A stretch of DNA of 49,718 bases from an uncultured Sulfolobales archaeon (lineage in GTDB: Archaea > Thermoproteota > Thermoprotei_A > Sulfolobales > Acidilobaceae), in NCBI GenBank assembly GCA_937921695.1, contig CAKZTZ010000007.1, positions 1-49,718 on the forward strand. The letters are read 5' to 3'. The notes beneath the pieces are model-generated. The model was not told the origin of the DNA. It searched no databases and was given only the letters and a program-made list of their open reading frames with translations. This document shows, in pieces, positions 8,054 to 16,422 of the stretch. Numbering within the stretch: the stretch's first letter is position 1; every line of letters begins with the position of its first letter. The translations under genes and the position numbers were made by a program.

Positions 8054-8884
8054 CTATAGGGGTTTCCCCGTTATTATCATGGCTATTAATAGTGAGTATA
8101 AGCCTGCTGTCACCGGGTCTGTGTTTATAGTGTATAAGTCTATATTAACGCCTTGAGCACCGGCTGATATGATAATATCCTTGTACTCCTGCTCTTCCGT
8201 CGTCGTTGCTAGGGCTAGGGCTTTAGAGTTTCTGGGAGCTTCAGCTAAGGCTTCTAGGGGGGCGGGCTCTAGGAGTCCCACAGCTCTACAATAGTAGTAT
8301 GCTCCCGGCCTTGTGGAGGGGGTGTATGCCACTATGTCATATTGTTTCCCTGGGGCTAGCTTTTCCCTGTATGTTTCTGTAAGCCATTTTAAGGCTCCCT
8401 CGAGGCTCGATATTTCCCCTCTCACCCTAGCTTCCCTCAGCCCCATAAGTTCTGGGATCCATTTTAATGATGCTATTGACGTTGTTAGGAGGGGGTTGCG
8501 AGCTGTTACTATAACTCTTTCAACCCCCCTCATTCTAGCCCTCTCCTCATAAGCCTCGTGTAGGGGCGGGGCTACTAGGGTTGCCCTAGCTCCTAGTATG
8601 GTTGCTGTTATGGCCGTGTTGACAGCTCTCGGGTCTTTCTTGTTTACTGTGATTACTGTTACTTTCCCGTAGTCCCTGTAGGGGAGTATGTGTATAGCTG
8701 CTTCTACTGTGGAGGCTATTCTTGTTTTGAGCCCGGCGTGTAATGCCCCAGTGTATAATATGTATGCTGGGGGCTCGGCGCCCCTAGAATATACTATGAG
8801 CTCCCCCTCAGATATCCTCAAACTAAGCCTTTCAGCTTCCCTCAGAGCTTCTAAGTATGCTTTATCCAGGCTAGACGATAGCAT
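8054..8884 (-). CDS. Sugar isomerase (SIS)-like protein, uncertain
   Basis: About 276 residues from ATG 8884. The frame is open further upstream to 8977, but that part lies inside the MTA phosphorylase gene, so the short overlap start is preferred. The pattern looks like two alpha/beta halves: [10 protein letters not shown] with [15 protein letters not shown], and a second half ending [16 protein letters not shown], reminiscent of the last helices of phosphosugar isomerases. I see no clear catalytic motif, and the call rests on overall pattern. The gene overlaps the end of the MTA phosphorylase gene by 14 bases, so the two are almost surely co-transcribed. A role in handling the sugar phosphate released by that enzyme is possible but is inference. 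Confidence 0.45.
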   Translation of the reverse strand: MLSSSLDKAYLEALREAERLSLRISEGELIVYSRGAEPPAYILYTGALHAGLKTRIASTVEAAIHILPYRDYGKVTVITVNKKDPRAVNTAITATILGARATLVAPPLHEAYEERARMRGVERVIVTARNPLLTTSIASLKWIPELMGLREARVRGEISSLEGALKWLTETYREKLAPGKQYDIVAYTPSTRPGAYYYCRAVGLLEPAPLEALAEAPRNSKALALATTTEEQEYKDIIISAGAQGVNIDLYTINTDPVTAGLYSLLIAMIITGKPL

Positions 8885-9701
8885 ATTCGAGCGCCTTACA
8901 GCAGCTGCACTTCCCAGGCTCGGGCTCCCCGCTAAGCATTGGTATGAGCTCGTAAAGGATTTTCTTAGCCCTCTCAACGTTCTCAGCCATAACCTTAGAT
9001 ACTTCCTCCGCAGTCACAGGCCTCTCAGCCCAAACATCATAATCCGTGACCATAGCTAGTGTCGCATAGCAGAGTTGAGCTTCACACGCTAGGTTAACCT
9101 CGGGCACGAGGGTCATCCCTATTATATCTGCTTTGAAAACATCTTTCCAAACCCTACTCTCAGCCCTAGTAGAGAACCTTGGCCCCTCAATGCAAACATA
9201 TGTGCCTTTAGGGTGTATAGTGTAGCCTAGCTTAGACCCAACTTCTATAATCTTAAGCCTGAGGCTCTCGCAGAACGGGTCGGCCATGCTAACGTGCACT
9301 GTGGCGGGGCCGTCGAAGAAAGTATAGTGTCTCCTATTCTTAGTCATATCTATGAACTGGTCTGGGACAACGAAATCCCCAGGCTTATAGTCCCACCTAA
9401 GGCTTCCGATAGCTGACACGCTCACAACCCACTTAACCCCTAAAGCTTTGAGAGCCCACAAGTTAGCCCTATAGTTTATAGAGTGTGGCGGTATCCTATG
9501 ACCCCTCCCATGCCTCGGGAGGAAAGCAACCCTAACCCCCCTAACCTCGCCCACAATAATATAGTCTGAGGGGCTCCCATAGGGTGTGTCAACTTTAACC
9601 TCAACAGGCTTCTCGAAAATCCCCGGGTCGTAGAGGCCCGAACCCCCAATAACGCCCACATGAGCACTAACACCTTCAGGCCTAACTATCTGGTAAACCA
9701 A
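8871..9701 (-). CDS. mtnP: S-methyl-5'-thioadenosine phosphorylase (purine nucleoside phosphorylase family)
   Basis: Phosphorolysis of methylthioadenosine, a by-product of polyamine synthesis, to adenine and methylthioribose-1-phosphate. The N-terminal [13 protein letters not shown] binds phosphate. [31 protein letters not shown] and [10 protein letters not shown] are family signatures. The C-terminus has KCSCC, a CXC motif that in hyperthermophile homologues takes part in disulfide bonding. The frame opens at GTG 9713, but GGAGGTG covers that codon, so TTG 9701 about nine bases further on is the better start. This gives 276 residues, close to the family length. It overlaps the downstream SIS-like gene. 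Confidence 0.93.
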   Translation of the reverse strand: MVYQIVRPEGVSAHVGVIGGSGLYDPGIFEKPVEVKVDTPYGSPSDYIIVGEVRGVRVAFLPRHGRGHRIPPHSINYRANLWALKALGVKWVVSVSAIGSLRWDYKPGDFVVPDQFIDMTKNRRHYTFFDGPATVHVSMADPFCESLRLKIIEVGSKLGYTIHPKGTYVCIEGPRFSTRAESRVWKDVFKADIIGMTLVPEVNLACEAQLCYATLAMVTDYDVWAERPVTAEEVSKVMAENVERAKKILYELIPMLSGEPEPGKCSCCKALEYAIV

Positions 9702-9796
9702 CCCAAACCACACCTCCAGCTACGGGAGGAAAACTACATAGTAAATAAGCTTTAATAACCCGACCAGCATATAAGCACATTGAAGGGGACAATTTA

Positions 9797-10165
9797 ATGC
9801 CAGAGTATAAACAAGCTATCATACTAAGGAGAGACATAGAAATGGGGAAAGGAAAAGCCGCAGCCCAAGCAGCCCACGCAAGCGTAGAAGCAGTAATCAC
9901 AATAGTAAAATCGAATAGGAGAGAGTGGAAAGAATGGCTGGAAAAATGGCTAGCAGAAGGGCAGATCAAAGTAGTCCTAAGAGCTGAATCCGAAGAAGAA
10001 CTCCTAAAAATATACGTTGAAGCCCTAGAAGCGGGCCTCCCAACATCAATAATAAGAGACGCGGGGAAAACACAGCTACCCCCCGGCACTTTAACGGCCA
10101 TAGCTGTAGGGCCTGCACCATCAGAAACAATAGATAAGATAACAGGCCACCTTAAACTATTCTAA
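9797..10165 (+). CDS. pth: Peptidyl-tRNA hydrolase, archaeal/eukaryotic type (Pth2)
   Basis: A 122-residue protein of standard Pth2 length that frees tRNA from stalled peptidyl-tRNA. Signature stretches are KQAIILRRDIEMGKGKAAAQ, AHASVEA, AGLPTSIIRDAGKTQ and PPGTLTAIAVGPAP. The start ATG 9797 follows GAAGGGGA by about eight bases. The gene is divergent from MTA phosphorylase across 95 AT-rich bases with TATA-like boxes for both directions. The tRNA pseudouridine synthase TruD gene lies about 100 bases downstream on the same strand. Confidence 0.95.
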   Translation: MPEYKQAIILRRDIEMGKGKAAAQAAHASVEAVITIVKSNRREWKEWLEKWLAEGQIKVVLRAESEEELLKIYVEALEAGLPTSIIRDAGKTQLPPGTLTAIAVGPAPSETIDKITGHLKLF

Positions 10166-10175
10166 TTTAATAAAG

Positions 10176-10184
10176 CTTATAAAC
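10176..10184 (+). promoter_or_regulatory. Likely TATA box for truD
   Basis: CTTATAAAC lies just after the pth stop. Transcription would start near 10203-10208, giving a leader of about 60 bases before the truD GTG. The leader contains CTAAAGGGA twice (around 10218 and 10252). Confidence 0.4.
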
Positions 10185-10268
10185 ACTGAAAGTATAAGTT
10201 GAGTATGGCATATCTCCCTAAAGGGATCAGATCTAGGTTAGAATAGACTCTCTAAAGGGAATAGAAAG

Positions 10269-11381
10269 GTGTATGAGGATAGGTTTTTAGAGCTCCTCTA
10301 TGGTGTTGAGGAGAGGTTTCACGATTTTAGCCGTGTGAGCGCCAGGCTTACGCTTCCTTGGGATTTCAGGGTTTTCGAGGTTAAGTCTCCTAGGTGGTTT
10401 AGAGGGTCTGGTTGGAGCTTGTATTTTGTTAGGAAGGTTGGTATTTCTACCTTAAACGCTTGTAAAGCTCTTTCTAGGCGTTTGAACTCTAGTAGGTTCA
10501 CGTTCGCTGGGCTGAAGGATGCTTGTAGTGTGAGTTTTCAGTATGTATCTTTTAGGAGCCCCAGGGTTAGGGCTGTTAGAGTCGACTTGGGCTCCATTAA
10601 GGCGTGGCTTCTCGGGGAAGGTTCTCCAATAACTCTAGGCTCTCATTTGGGGAACATTTTCAGGATAACGTTGGATGTTGAAGAACCTGCGGGCCTCCTG
10701 AAAACCCTCGCCTCCATAAGTAGGATACCAGCCTTCTACGGCCCCCAAAGGTTTGGGGTTCTCAGGCCCTCGACACACCTCTACGGTCTCTCAATAGCGC
10801 GTAGAGAGCCTGGAGCCCTAGCCAGAGAGTTTAGATACAGGTACCCCCTAGAACCCCAGTATAACTTAGGCTTAGAGTCTAGAAGGCTCGGGGAAGCCGT
10901 AGATAAAAGGGATCCCTGGAAACTATTCGAAGGAACCCCCAGAATATACCTTGAAGCACTTCAAGCATACTTATTTAACAGAGCCCTCTCCAAGGCCATA
11001 AGGAAAAACATTCTAAACGAAGTTAGAGAGGCAATAGCTAAAATCGAATACTGCAGCGAGACAGTAACAGTCCCAGCAGTAAGGCTACCATCACATAAAC
11101 TAGCAACATCGAAAACCAGGTGGGCCGCCTTAGTTGGAGAAGTAGTTGGAGAAGAAGGGTTGAAACTTGAAGAGCTGAAAGGCTTAACGCCCTCACTGAG
11201 ACCCCTATATTTCCCCTTGAAAGTTAGAAGCATAAACGTTACAGGCTCAAATGTGACGTTCATAACGTGCCTCCCACCTTCAGCCTACGCAACCATACTC
11301 CTTAGGGAAATAGTGGAATTAAAGGTGAGGGGTGAGTGTTCTAGCGTTTCCACACTACTAGGAGAGAACAGTGGTATCTAA
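10269..11381 (+). CDS. truD: tRNA pseudouridine synthase TruD
   Basis: Converts a uridine in tRNA (position 13 in known members) to pseudouridine. The catalytic motif is FAGLKDACSVSFQYVS, with Asp84 the expected nucleophile, matching the bacterial AGLKD-containing motif. FYGPQRFG near residues 158-165 is the second family signature. At 370 residues it is somewhat short for an archaeal TruD, suggesting a compact insertion domain. The start is GTG 10269, with AAAGGGA about ten bases upstream. The 5' part of the gene is rich in G and T and the 3' part in A and C, as in several other genes here. Confidence 0.88.
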   Translation: MYEDRFLELLYGVEERFHDFSRVSARLTLPWDFRVFEVKSPRWFRGSGWSLYFVRKVGISTLNACKALSRRLNSSRFTFAGLKDACSVSFQYVSFRSPRVRAVRVDLGSIKAWLLGEGSPITLGSHLGNIFRITLDVEEPAGLLKTLASISRIPAFYGPQRFGVLRPSTHLYGLSIARREPGALAREFRYRYPLEPQYNLGLESRRLGEAVDKRDPWKLFEGTPRIYLEALQAYLFNRALSKAIRKNILNEVREAIAKIEYCSETVTVPAVRLPSHKLATSKTRWAALVGEVVGEEGLKLEELKGLTPSLRPLYFPLKVRSINVTGSNVTFITCLPPSAYATILLREIVELKVRGECSSVSTLLGENSGI

Positions 11382-11426
11382 ACGTTTATAAGTCTCACAC
11401 ATATATTATATCATTAAATGATATAA

Positions 11427-11432
11427 GAGGTG
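11427..11432 (+). promoter_or_regulatory. Ribosome site positioned for an ACG codon
   Basis: GAGGTG lies exactly five bases before ACG 11438, the codon that opens a signal-peptide-like frame. No ATG, GTG or TTG occurs in that frame until GTG 11516, which would discard the signal peptide. The spacing argues that ACG replaced an original ATG. Confidence 0.55.
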
Positions 11433-11437
11433 GGAGT

Positions 11438-13230
11438 ACGTTAAACGGAATTCTAGCTTTAGCCCTTATAACTCTCCTAGCAGTTCAAGCCATAACTCCG
11501 TTTGAGGCCCCATCGGTGTCAGAGCCTCTTCAAACACCTCCCACCTCTCCCCAGGTAGACCCGAGACCTGGCCTCTCAGTCTCAGGATTCTGGAGCTGGC
11601 AAGATTACCCTTATGCTGTCCCTAATGTTAAGCCTATCGTTGTGGATCTCGTGAGGAACTATACAGTGTCCTGGTTCACCTGGCCTGACAGTTTCCTCGT
11701 AAAAGTGGATTGGAGCGCTTAGGGTCTAGCTTCTCGAGGATACTTTTAAGGGCTGACGTTTACCTTGTGAGCGTAGCCCCGCCGAGGCCAGCTGTCCAGT
11801 ATGATAGGCCTTTCTGGGTTTACATTAACGGTGTTCCAGCCCTTCTAGGCTCTACCGTTCAAAGGTTTAATCAGACTGTTATAGTCGACGTAACACACCT
11901 CTACAACATTATCGTTGGTAGGAACCTTAACGTAACAGTAGCCCTGAGAAACTGGGCTATCCCAGCTCTAGGTCTTACAGGAGCCTTCGTTGTCGACCTC
12001 AAACTCCTCCTATACCCGGGGCCTAAGCCTGAAGGTCTACCAGACGATGTTATACCCGTGTTCGCCTACAGCTCCAGGACATCGTGGCCCGGGATGTCCA
12101 ACGTGTGGCTTGACAGGGCTAACCCGGTGGCTTGGGAGGTTGTAACTGTCCCTAGGGGGGTTAGCAGGGCTCTCCTAATACTCTACACTGAAGGCTTCTC
12201 TTACGATGAATTCTGGTATTACAATATACCCCCGGATAGGTTCATAATAATATCGTCCGACGGGGTTCCAGTGGTGGTAGCCCAGCCCCAGCCCTGGATA
12301 CATACTGGGGGGTTAAGCCCCCTACTCTGGAGGCCCGTGCCTAACATTAAAACTCTAGCTTTCGAGCCCCTAGTCATAGATGTTACAGGGCTCCTCCCCC
12401 TGCTAGTTGGCACCCGCAACCTCACCATAACAGTTGGGAGGCTTCAAAACTACTGGACTATAATAGGGGCTCTAGCGCTCTATAAGAGCCCTGAAGCCAC
12501 AGGCTACCGTCTCCTAAGCTATAGGCCTCTAGCCCCGCTAACGCTAGAGGGAGAACGTGTCATAGGCGTCACGGCCGAGGGGGCTAGGATATTCAACTAT
12601 ACTATTGAAGCTTCGAGAAGCCTCTCAGCAATATCCCTAATAACAACCACTGCAGGCTCCTTCATAGCATCTACATATATGAAAGTGCACATGAAGGCTA
12701 CACAGCTATACGATGAGGTAGGAGTGTGGTCTAACCTGACTTTCAAGCTAGCCTGGGAGTATAAGACAGTAATAGATAGGGGGGCTCCTGTCGGGGCTTT
12801 TAAGTCGTTCAGCTTCACCCAGGAGTGGGTTAGAGACGTTAAATACGGGTTCCTAGTATTCCCTGAGGGCGACATATCTAAAGCCACCGTAGAGAACCCT
12901 GTGCCGGCAAACTTCTCAATGCAAGTCTACATAGACACTGAAAAGTTGACTGTTAAAGCTCCTTTAATGCTAACGGGGATAGATAGGAGTTATGAGGGCT
13001 CCCTTAAAGCCTCTAGCGAGCTCGCGGGCAGGCTAATGTTTATAAGCCCGACAGCTGCAATAATAACAGCAATAACTAAAGCTATGGGGGAGACGGTAAG
13101 GGAGGAGTGGGCTGAGGAGAGCCAGTATAGTCTAGCGTTTAAAGTTAAACTACCCCTCATAGAGTTCTACAGGAGGATACACGGGTATAACGAGTGGCCA
13201 AGGTGGGCCTATAAAGGGGGTAGACCTTAA
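11438..13230 (+). pseudogene. PNGase A-like secreted glycoamidase; start codon and frame disrupted (or recoded)
   Basis: Two overlapping frames make up one protein. The first (11438-11722) opens at ACG and encodes a signal-peptide-like segment ILALALITLLAVQA, then a Pro-rich linker. It ends with TAG at 11720. The second is open from 11689 and has its first start, TTG, at 11710. It carries 506 residues with features of peptide-N4-(N-acetylglucosaminyl)asparagine amidase A: YDRPFWVYINGV, YDEFWYYNIPPDRF (residues 165-178) and HTGGLSPLLWRP (198-209), then VIDVTGLLPLLVG. The C-terminal 250 residues are less conserved. A minus-one shift at AAAA (11701-11704) would join them. It may be a decaying gene, a programmed frameshift or an assembly error. 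A reader that ignores frame would call the 506-residue part alone. Confidence 0.65.
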
Positions 13231-13285
13231 AGTTGAATGGAACCCGAGCAACATGTTAATCCCCTAACTTTAGAGTTTAAGGTTT

Positions 13286-13741
13286 TTACCACCCAAACCT
13301 TATCATTATTCCTAAGACTGGAAACCCTAGAGATAAGAGCGTAGCTATTATAGCATATATAACTGTGAGCCTGACGGCCCTCTCGCCCCCAGCTCTCATA
13401 ACAGGGACTACTTTTATGTGGGCGTAGGCTGAAACTATTAGGAGGGCTGCGAATAAAACTATTTTCTCCCCTATTCTCCCGCTAGGCTCCCCAAAGTCGA
13501 ACCAGGAGCTTGGAGGATATCTCAAGTATGCGATGAGTATTCCCGCTAAAGCCGCGACTATTAAAGCTATAGTAGCTGGCCAGCTGAAAGCCCTGTAGAA
13601 TTCCAGGGTAGGCTTCACATCATTAAACTTAATAGTTTTAATTAAAGGCCCCGTCACTAGTATTAAATGAGCTCCAACCCACATTGTAGCCGCTAACACG
13701 TGGACCAAAACCAGTATAGGGTAGATGCTCCAGAGATCCAA
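13286..13741 (-). CDS. CopD/HemJ-like four-helix membrane protein
   Basis: A 151-residue integral membrane protein with four predicted helices. The first helix carries HVLAATMWVGAHL, a His-x(6)-W-x-G pattern common in CopD-type copper-resistance proteins, HemJ and related haem-binding membrane proteins. A second conserved-looking His lies in SAYAHIKVVP at the third helix. Function cannot be fixed: copper transport, haem binding or unknown. The gene converges with the PNGase A-like gene and is divergent from the zinc-ribbon gene at 13825. Confidence 0.55.
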   Translation of the reverse strand: MDLWSIYPILVLVHVLAATMWVGAHLILVTGPLIKTIKFNDVKPTLEFYRAFSWPATIALIVAALAGILIAYLRYPPSSWFDFGEPSGRIGEKIVLFAALLIVSAYAHIKVVPVMRAGGERAVRLTVIYAIIATLLSLGFPVLGIMIRFGW

Positions 13742-13824
13742 GGCTTAAACCCTGATCTGAAAACAACACACATATTAAACCCTAAAAACCCGCGTATAGA
13801 CGGGCATAAACTAAGGTGGTAATA

Positions 13825-14145
13825 ATGCCTGGCAAGTGGAAATGCACCCTATGCGGGGAAGAAATAGTGGAAGGCCAGAGGTTCACATTCCTCAGCGGCA
13901 TAGGAGCAGCGCACAATGAATGTCTAATGTCAACTATTTTGAGCAAGAATCTAAACCGGGACATGGTAGCGTTGTTAGACGCTAACGAGGTCCTCCTATA
14001 TGCAATCGTAAGGTTTAAAGAGGCGGAAAAAACAGCTGAGACCATAGAAGTTAAAAGCGTCCTAGCAGAAATCAGGAAAGACATAGAGAAACTAGCTGGT
14101 AAAATAAGCAACGCCATAACAACAACGTTTAAACCGGCATCTTGA
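13825..14145 (+). CDS. DUF2175-like zinc-ribbon protein
   Basis: About 106 residues. The N-terminus WKCTLCGEEIVEGQRFTFL followed by AHNEC gives a CxxC...HxxxC metal site, the pattern of the small archaeal DUF2175 family. The rest is a charged, probably helical, region. ATG 13825 is chosen over GTG 13816 because TAAGGTGG lies five bases upstream of the ATG and covers the GTG. The cellular role of the family is unknown; nucleic-acid or protein binding is a guess. It converges with a lectin-fold gene at 14198. Confidence 0.7.
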   Translation: MPGKWKCTLCGEEIVEGQRFTFLSGIGAAHNECLMSTILSKNLNRDMVALLDANEVLLYAIVRFKEAEKTAETIEVKSVLAEIRKDIEKLAGKISNAITTTFKPAS

Positions 14146-14197
14146 AAACGTTAAACAATCAAATTGAATGGAATACGCTCACCATTAAACCCCCCGG

Positions 14198-14920
14198 TTA
14201 GACCTTTTCTCCCCCAATCTCGACATAGTCGAGCTCGAGGCACGCTTCTTCCCTATTCTCCTGGGTCACATGCCTATAAACCATGCCGGCATCGCGCCAT
14301 GGCGGGTAGAATACGGCATTATCTATCCACACGTCTCCCCGAACTCTAGACCATTTAGGCTCTATAAGCTCAACTATGAGAGTCCCATCTATGTAGAACT
14401 TAGCGGTCCTCCCGTCCCATTCTATTCTGTAAACGTGCCATTTGGTAATGTCTAGGTCTTGGGCTGCCGGTTTGCTGGATTCTATCTTTATGGGTGCTAT
14501 GAAAGGTAAAATTTCTGTAGCTAGCTTGTATATAGTTATTTTGTTGAAGAGGATTAAAGGGTAGAATTTGCTGGCTAGCTGGGCGAAAAACCCTTGGAGG
14601 GGGTATGGGCCTCTCGCCCTCAGATATATGAACCATACTGGTAAACTCTCACCTACCACCATGCTATGGTTCCAGAACCCGAAGCCTGCGCTCCCATAGT
14701 GTAGCCTCGTCATCCTAGCTTTAACTTCGAAAAACCCCCTAGACCATGGTAGTTGGTTGAACTCTCCATCGCTTATCTCGGCGTTCGAATAGTAGAGGGC
14801 TTCCGTGGGGCCCATGCACATTTTTAGTATGCTGTCTTCCACATGGAATCTCGCGTAGTTGTCTCTCCTCCACTTCCAGCGGGGGCTGATCACGTGGAAG
14901 TCGTCTCTGAAGGACTCCAA
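14198..14920 (-). CDS. Concanavalin A-like lectin/glucanase-fold protein (GH16-like, probably non-catalytic)
   Basis: About 240 residues. The stretches SRGFFEVKARMTR, GFGFWNHS and WHVYRIEWDGRTAKFYIDG are typical of the jelly-roll fold shared by GH16 glucanases and laminin-G-like lectins. The GH16 catalytic signature (E-x-D-x-x-E) is not visible where it is expected, so a binding role is more likely than hydrolysis. No signal peptide is seen. TTG 14920 has GGTGA about six bases upstream. It lies just before the phosphonate-type transporter on the same strand, separated by about 70 bases. Confidence 0.6.
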   Translation of the reverse strand: MESFRDDFHVISPRWKWRRDNYARFHVEDSILKMCMGPTEALYYSNAEISDGEFNQLPWSRGFFEVKARMTRLHYGSAGFGFWNHSMVVGESLPVWFIYLRARGPYPLQGFFAQLASKFYPLILFNKITIYKLATEILPFIAPIKIESSKPAAQDLDITKWHVYRIEWDGRTAKFYIDGTLIVELIEPKWSRVRGDVWIDNAVFYPPWRDAGMVYRHVTQENREEACLELDYVEIGGEKV

Positions 14921-14992
14921 GTAGGGTCACCATAGGCTACTAGTGTAGCTCTAGTTATTTTAAGGCTGGCGGGGCCGGGGCAAACGCTCAGT

Positions 14993-15721
14993 CTATAAGC
15001 GTCGTCTCATTATGTAGCTTGTGAAGTCTATTAGTATTACTAGGAGTAGGGTGAAGACTACGAATGTTAATGCTGCCTGGTAGTTTAGCAGGTTGAGGTA
15101 GTGGACGATGTAGTATCCTATGCCGCCCGCCCCCACGAATCCCAGTATTGTAGCTGTTCTCACATTATATTCTAGCATGAACAGTATATTGCTTATTATA
15201 AGCTTTTTAGCGTGAGAGTAGAGGGCGAAAGCTAGCGGCAGCCCCTCCAGCCCTATTACTTTCAGCGAATCGTAGAGCTCCCTGTTAGTCGCCTCCAGAG
15301 ACTCGTAGAAGAACTTAGCGAGATACCCTGAAGTGTAAAGGGTTAGGGCTAGAGCTCCAGCCTTCGGGCCAGGCCCCACGAGTATGACGAAGAGTACAGC
15401 CCACAGTATTGCTGGAACAGTCCTTATAGCGTTGGCTACGGTCCTAACTATAAACGCTACCCTCGGCGGGGATAATAGGGGGCTGGCTAGGGGCGCTAGC
15501 ATGTACGCTATCAGCGTCCCCCCAGAGACGCCTAACAAGGATATGAGTAGGGTCTCATATAATGCTAGGAGGGCGTCCCCCGCGAGATCCCATCTCACGC
15601 CCAGCTCTGGAATAAACCTGACAAGGTTCACCCCAGCCTTAGCCCATAAACTAGGGTCTAGGAGCCCCAGTTGATACGCTAGGATCGCGGTTATCACAGC
15701 CATGGTAAGCGTGAGCCTCAA
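14993..15721 (-). CDS. phnE: Phosphonate/phosphate-type ABC transporter permease (PhnE-like)
   Basis: A 242-residue membrane protein with about six helices. The segment ATILGFVGAGGIGYYI, preceded by YNVRT, is the cytoplasmic EAA-like loop that docks the ATPase in the PhnE family. It overlaps the upstream ATPase gene by 4 bases (ATGA-type), so the two are translationally coupled. Together with the PhnC-like ATPase and PhnD-like binding protein it forms a complete importer. Substrates of this family include phosphonates, phosphite and phosphate. No phosphonate-degrading genes are nearby, so the substrate is open. Confidence 0.85.
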   Translation of the reverse strand: MRLTLTMAVITAILAYQLGLLDPSLWAKAGVNLVRFIPELGVRWDLAGDALLALYETLLISLLGVSGGTLIAYMLAPLASPLLSPPRVAFIVRTVANAIRTVPAILWAVLFVILVGPGPKAGALALTLYTSGYLAKFFYESLEATNRELYDSLKVIGLEGLPLAFALYSHAKKLIISNILFMLEYNVRTATILGFVGAGGIGYYIVHYLNLLNYQAALTFVVFTLLLVILIDFTSYIMRRRL

Positions 15722-16416
15722 CCCGCCTCCCTCAGAACGCCTCCATCCAGAACGTATACTCTATCGAAATACTTGAGGGCCAGCTGCCTATCGTGCATCA
15801 CAGATATGACGGAGAGGCCTCTCAATTTAAGGCTCACCATCATATTCACTAAAGCCTCAGCAGTGTCAAGGTCTAAGTTAGATATGGGCTCGTCAGCTAG
15901 TAGGAGGACGGCCCCCTGGAAAATAGCCCTGGCTATGGCGACCCTCTGTTTTTCGCCCCCGCTGAGCGTCTCAACCCTCCTCCGGCCTACACCATTAAGC
16001 CCGACAAGCCTCAAAGCTTCCACAGCCCCCTCAACGTCGTCTCCGCCCCACAATCCTGTTATGAACCTCAAAGGCTTTCTAGGGGCTCTAGCTAATAGAA
16101 CGTTATAGAGGGCTGACTCGCCCTCGATCAAGCCTAAAGTCTGAGGTATGTAAGCGATTCTCCCTTTAACACTATTTAAACCCCCCGCCTGTAGATAGTG
16201 TCCGAGCACTTTAACATAGCCTTTCTCGGGCCTCAAAAGCCCCGCTATTATCTTTAACAATGTTGTTTTCCCGCTACCGCTCCTCCCCATTATCGCTACT
16301 GCTTCTCCATAGCCTACTTCGAGGTTAACCCCTCTAAGGATACTGTTGGATCCATAGCTGAAAAATATGTCTTTAAGCTCAACGGCGTAGTCTGCTGAAC
16401 GGCTCAACTTCGACAA
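15718..16416 (-). CDS. phnC: ABC transporter ATP-binding protein (PhnC-like)
   Basis: A 232-residue ABC ATPase. Walker A is GRSGSGKTT (near residues 44-52), the Q-loop lies in IAYIPQT, the signature is LSGGEKQRVAIARA, Walker B is VLLLADEP and the switch His is in VISVMHD. It drives import through the PhnE-like permease. It starts 6 bases after the PhnD-like gene and overlaps the permease gene by 4 bases, which places the three genes in one operon read on the minus strand. Confidence 0.92.
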   Translation of the reverse strand: MSKLSRSADYAVELKDIFFSYGSNSILRGVNLEVGYGEAVAIMGRSGSGKTTLLKIIAGLLRPEKGYVKVLGHYLQAGGLNSVKGRIAYIPQTLGLIEGESALYNVLLARAPRKPLRFITGLWGGDDVEGAVEALRLVGLNGVGRRRVETLSGGEKQRVAIARAIFQGAVLLLADEPISNLDLDTAEALVNMMVSLKLRGLSVISVMHDRQLALKYFDRVYVLDGGVLREAG

Positions 16417-16422
16417 CCCGTG

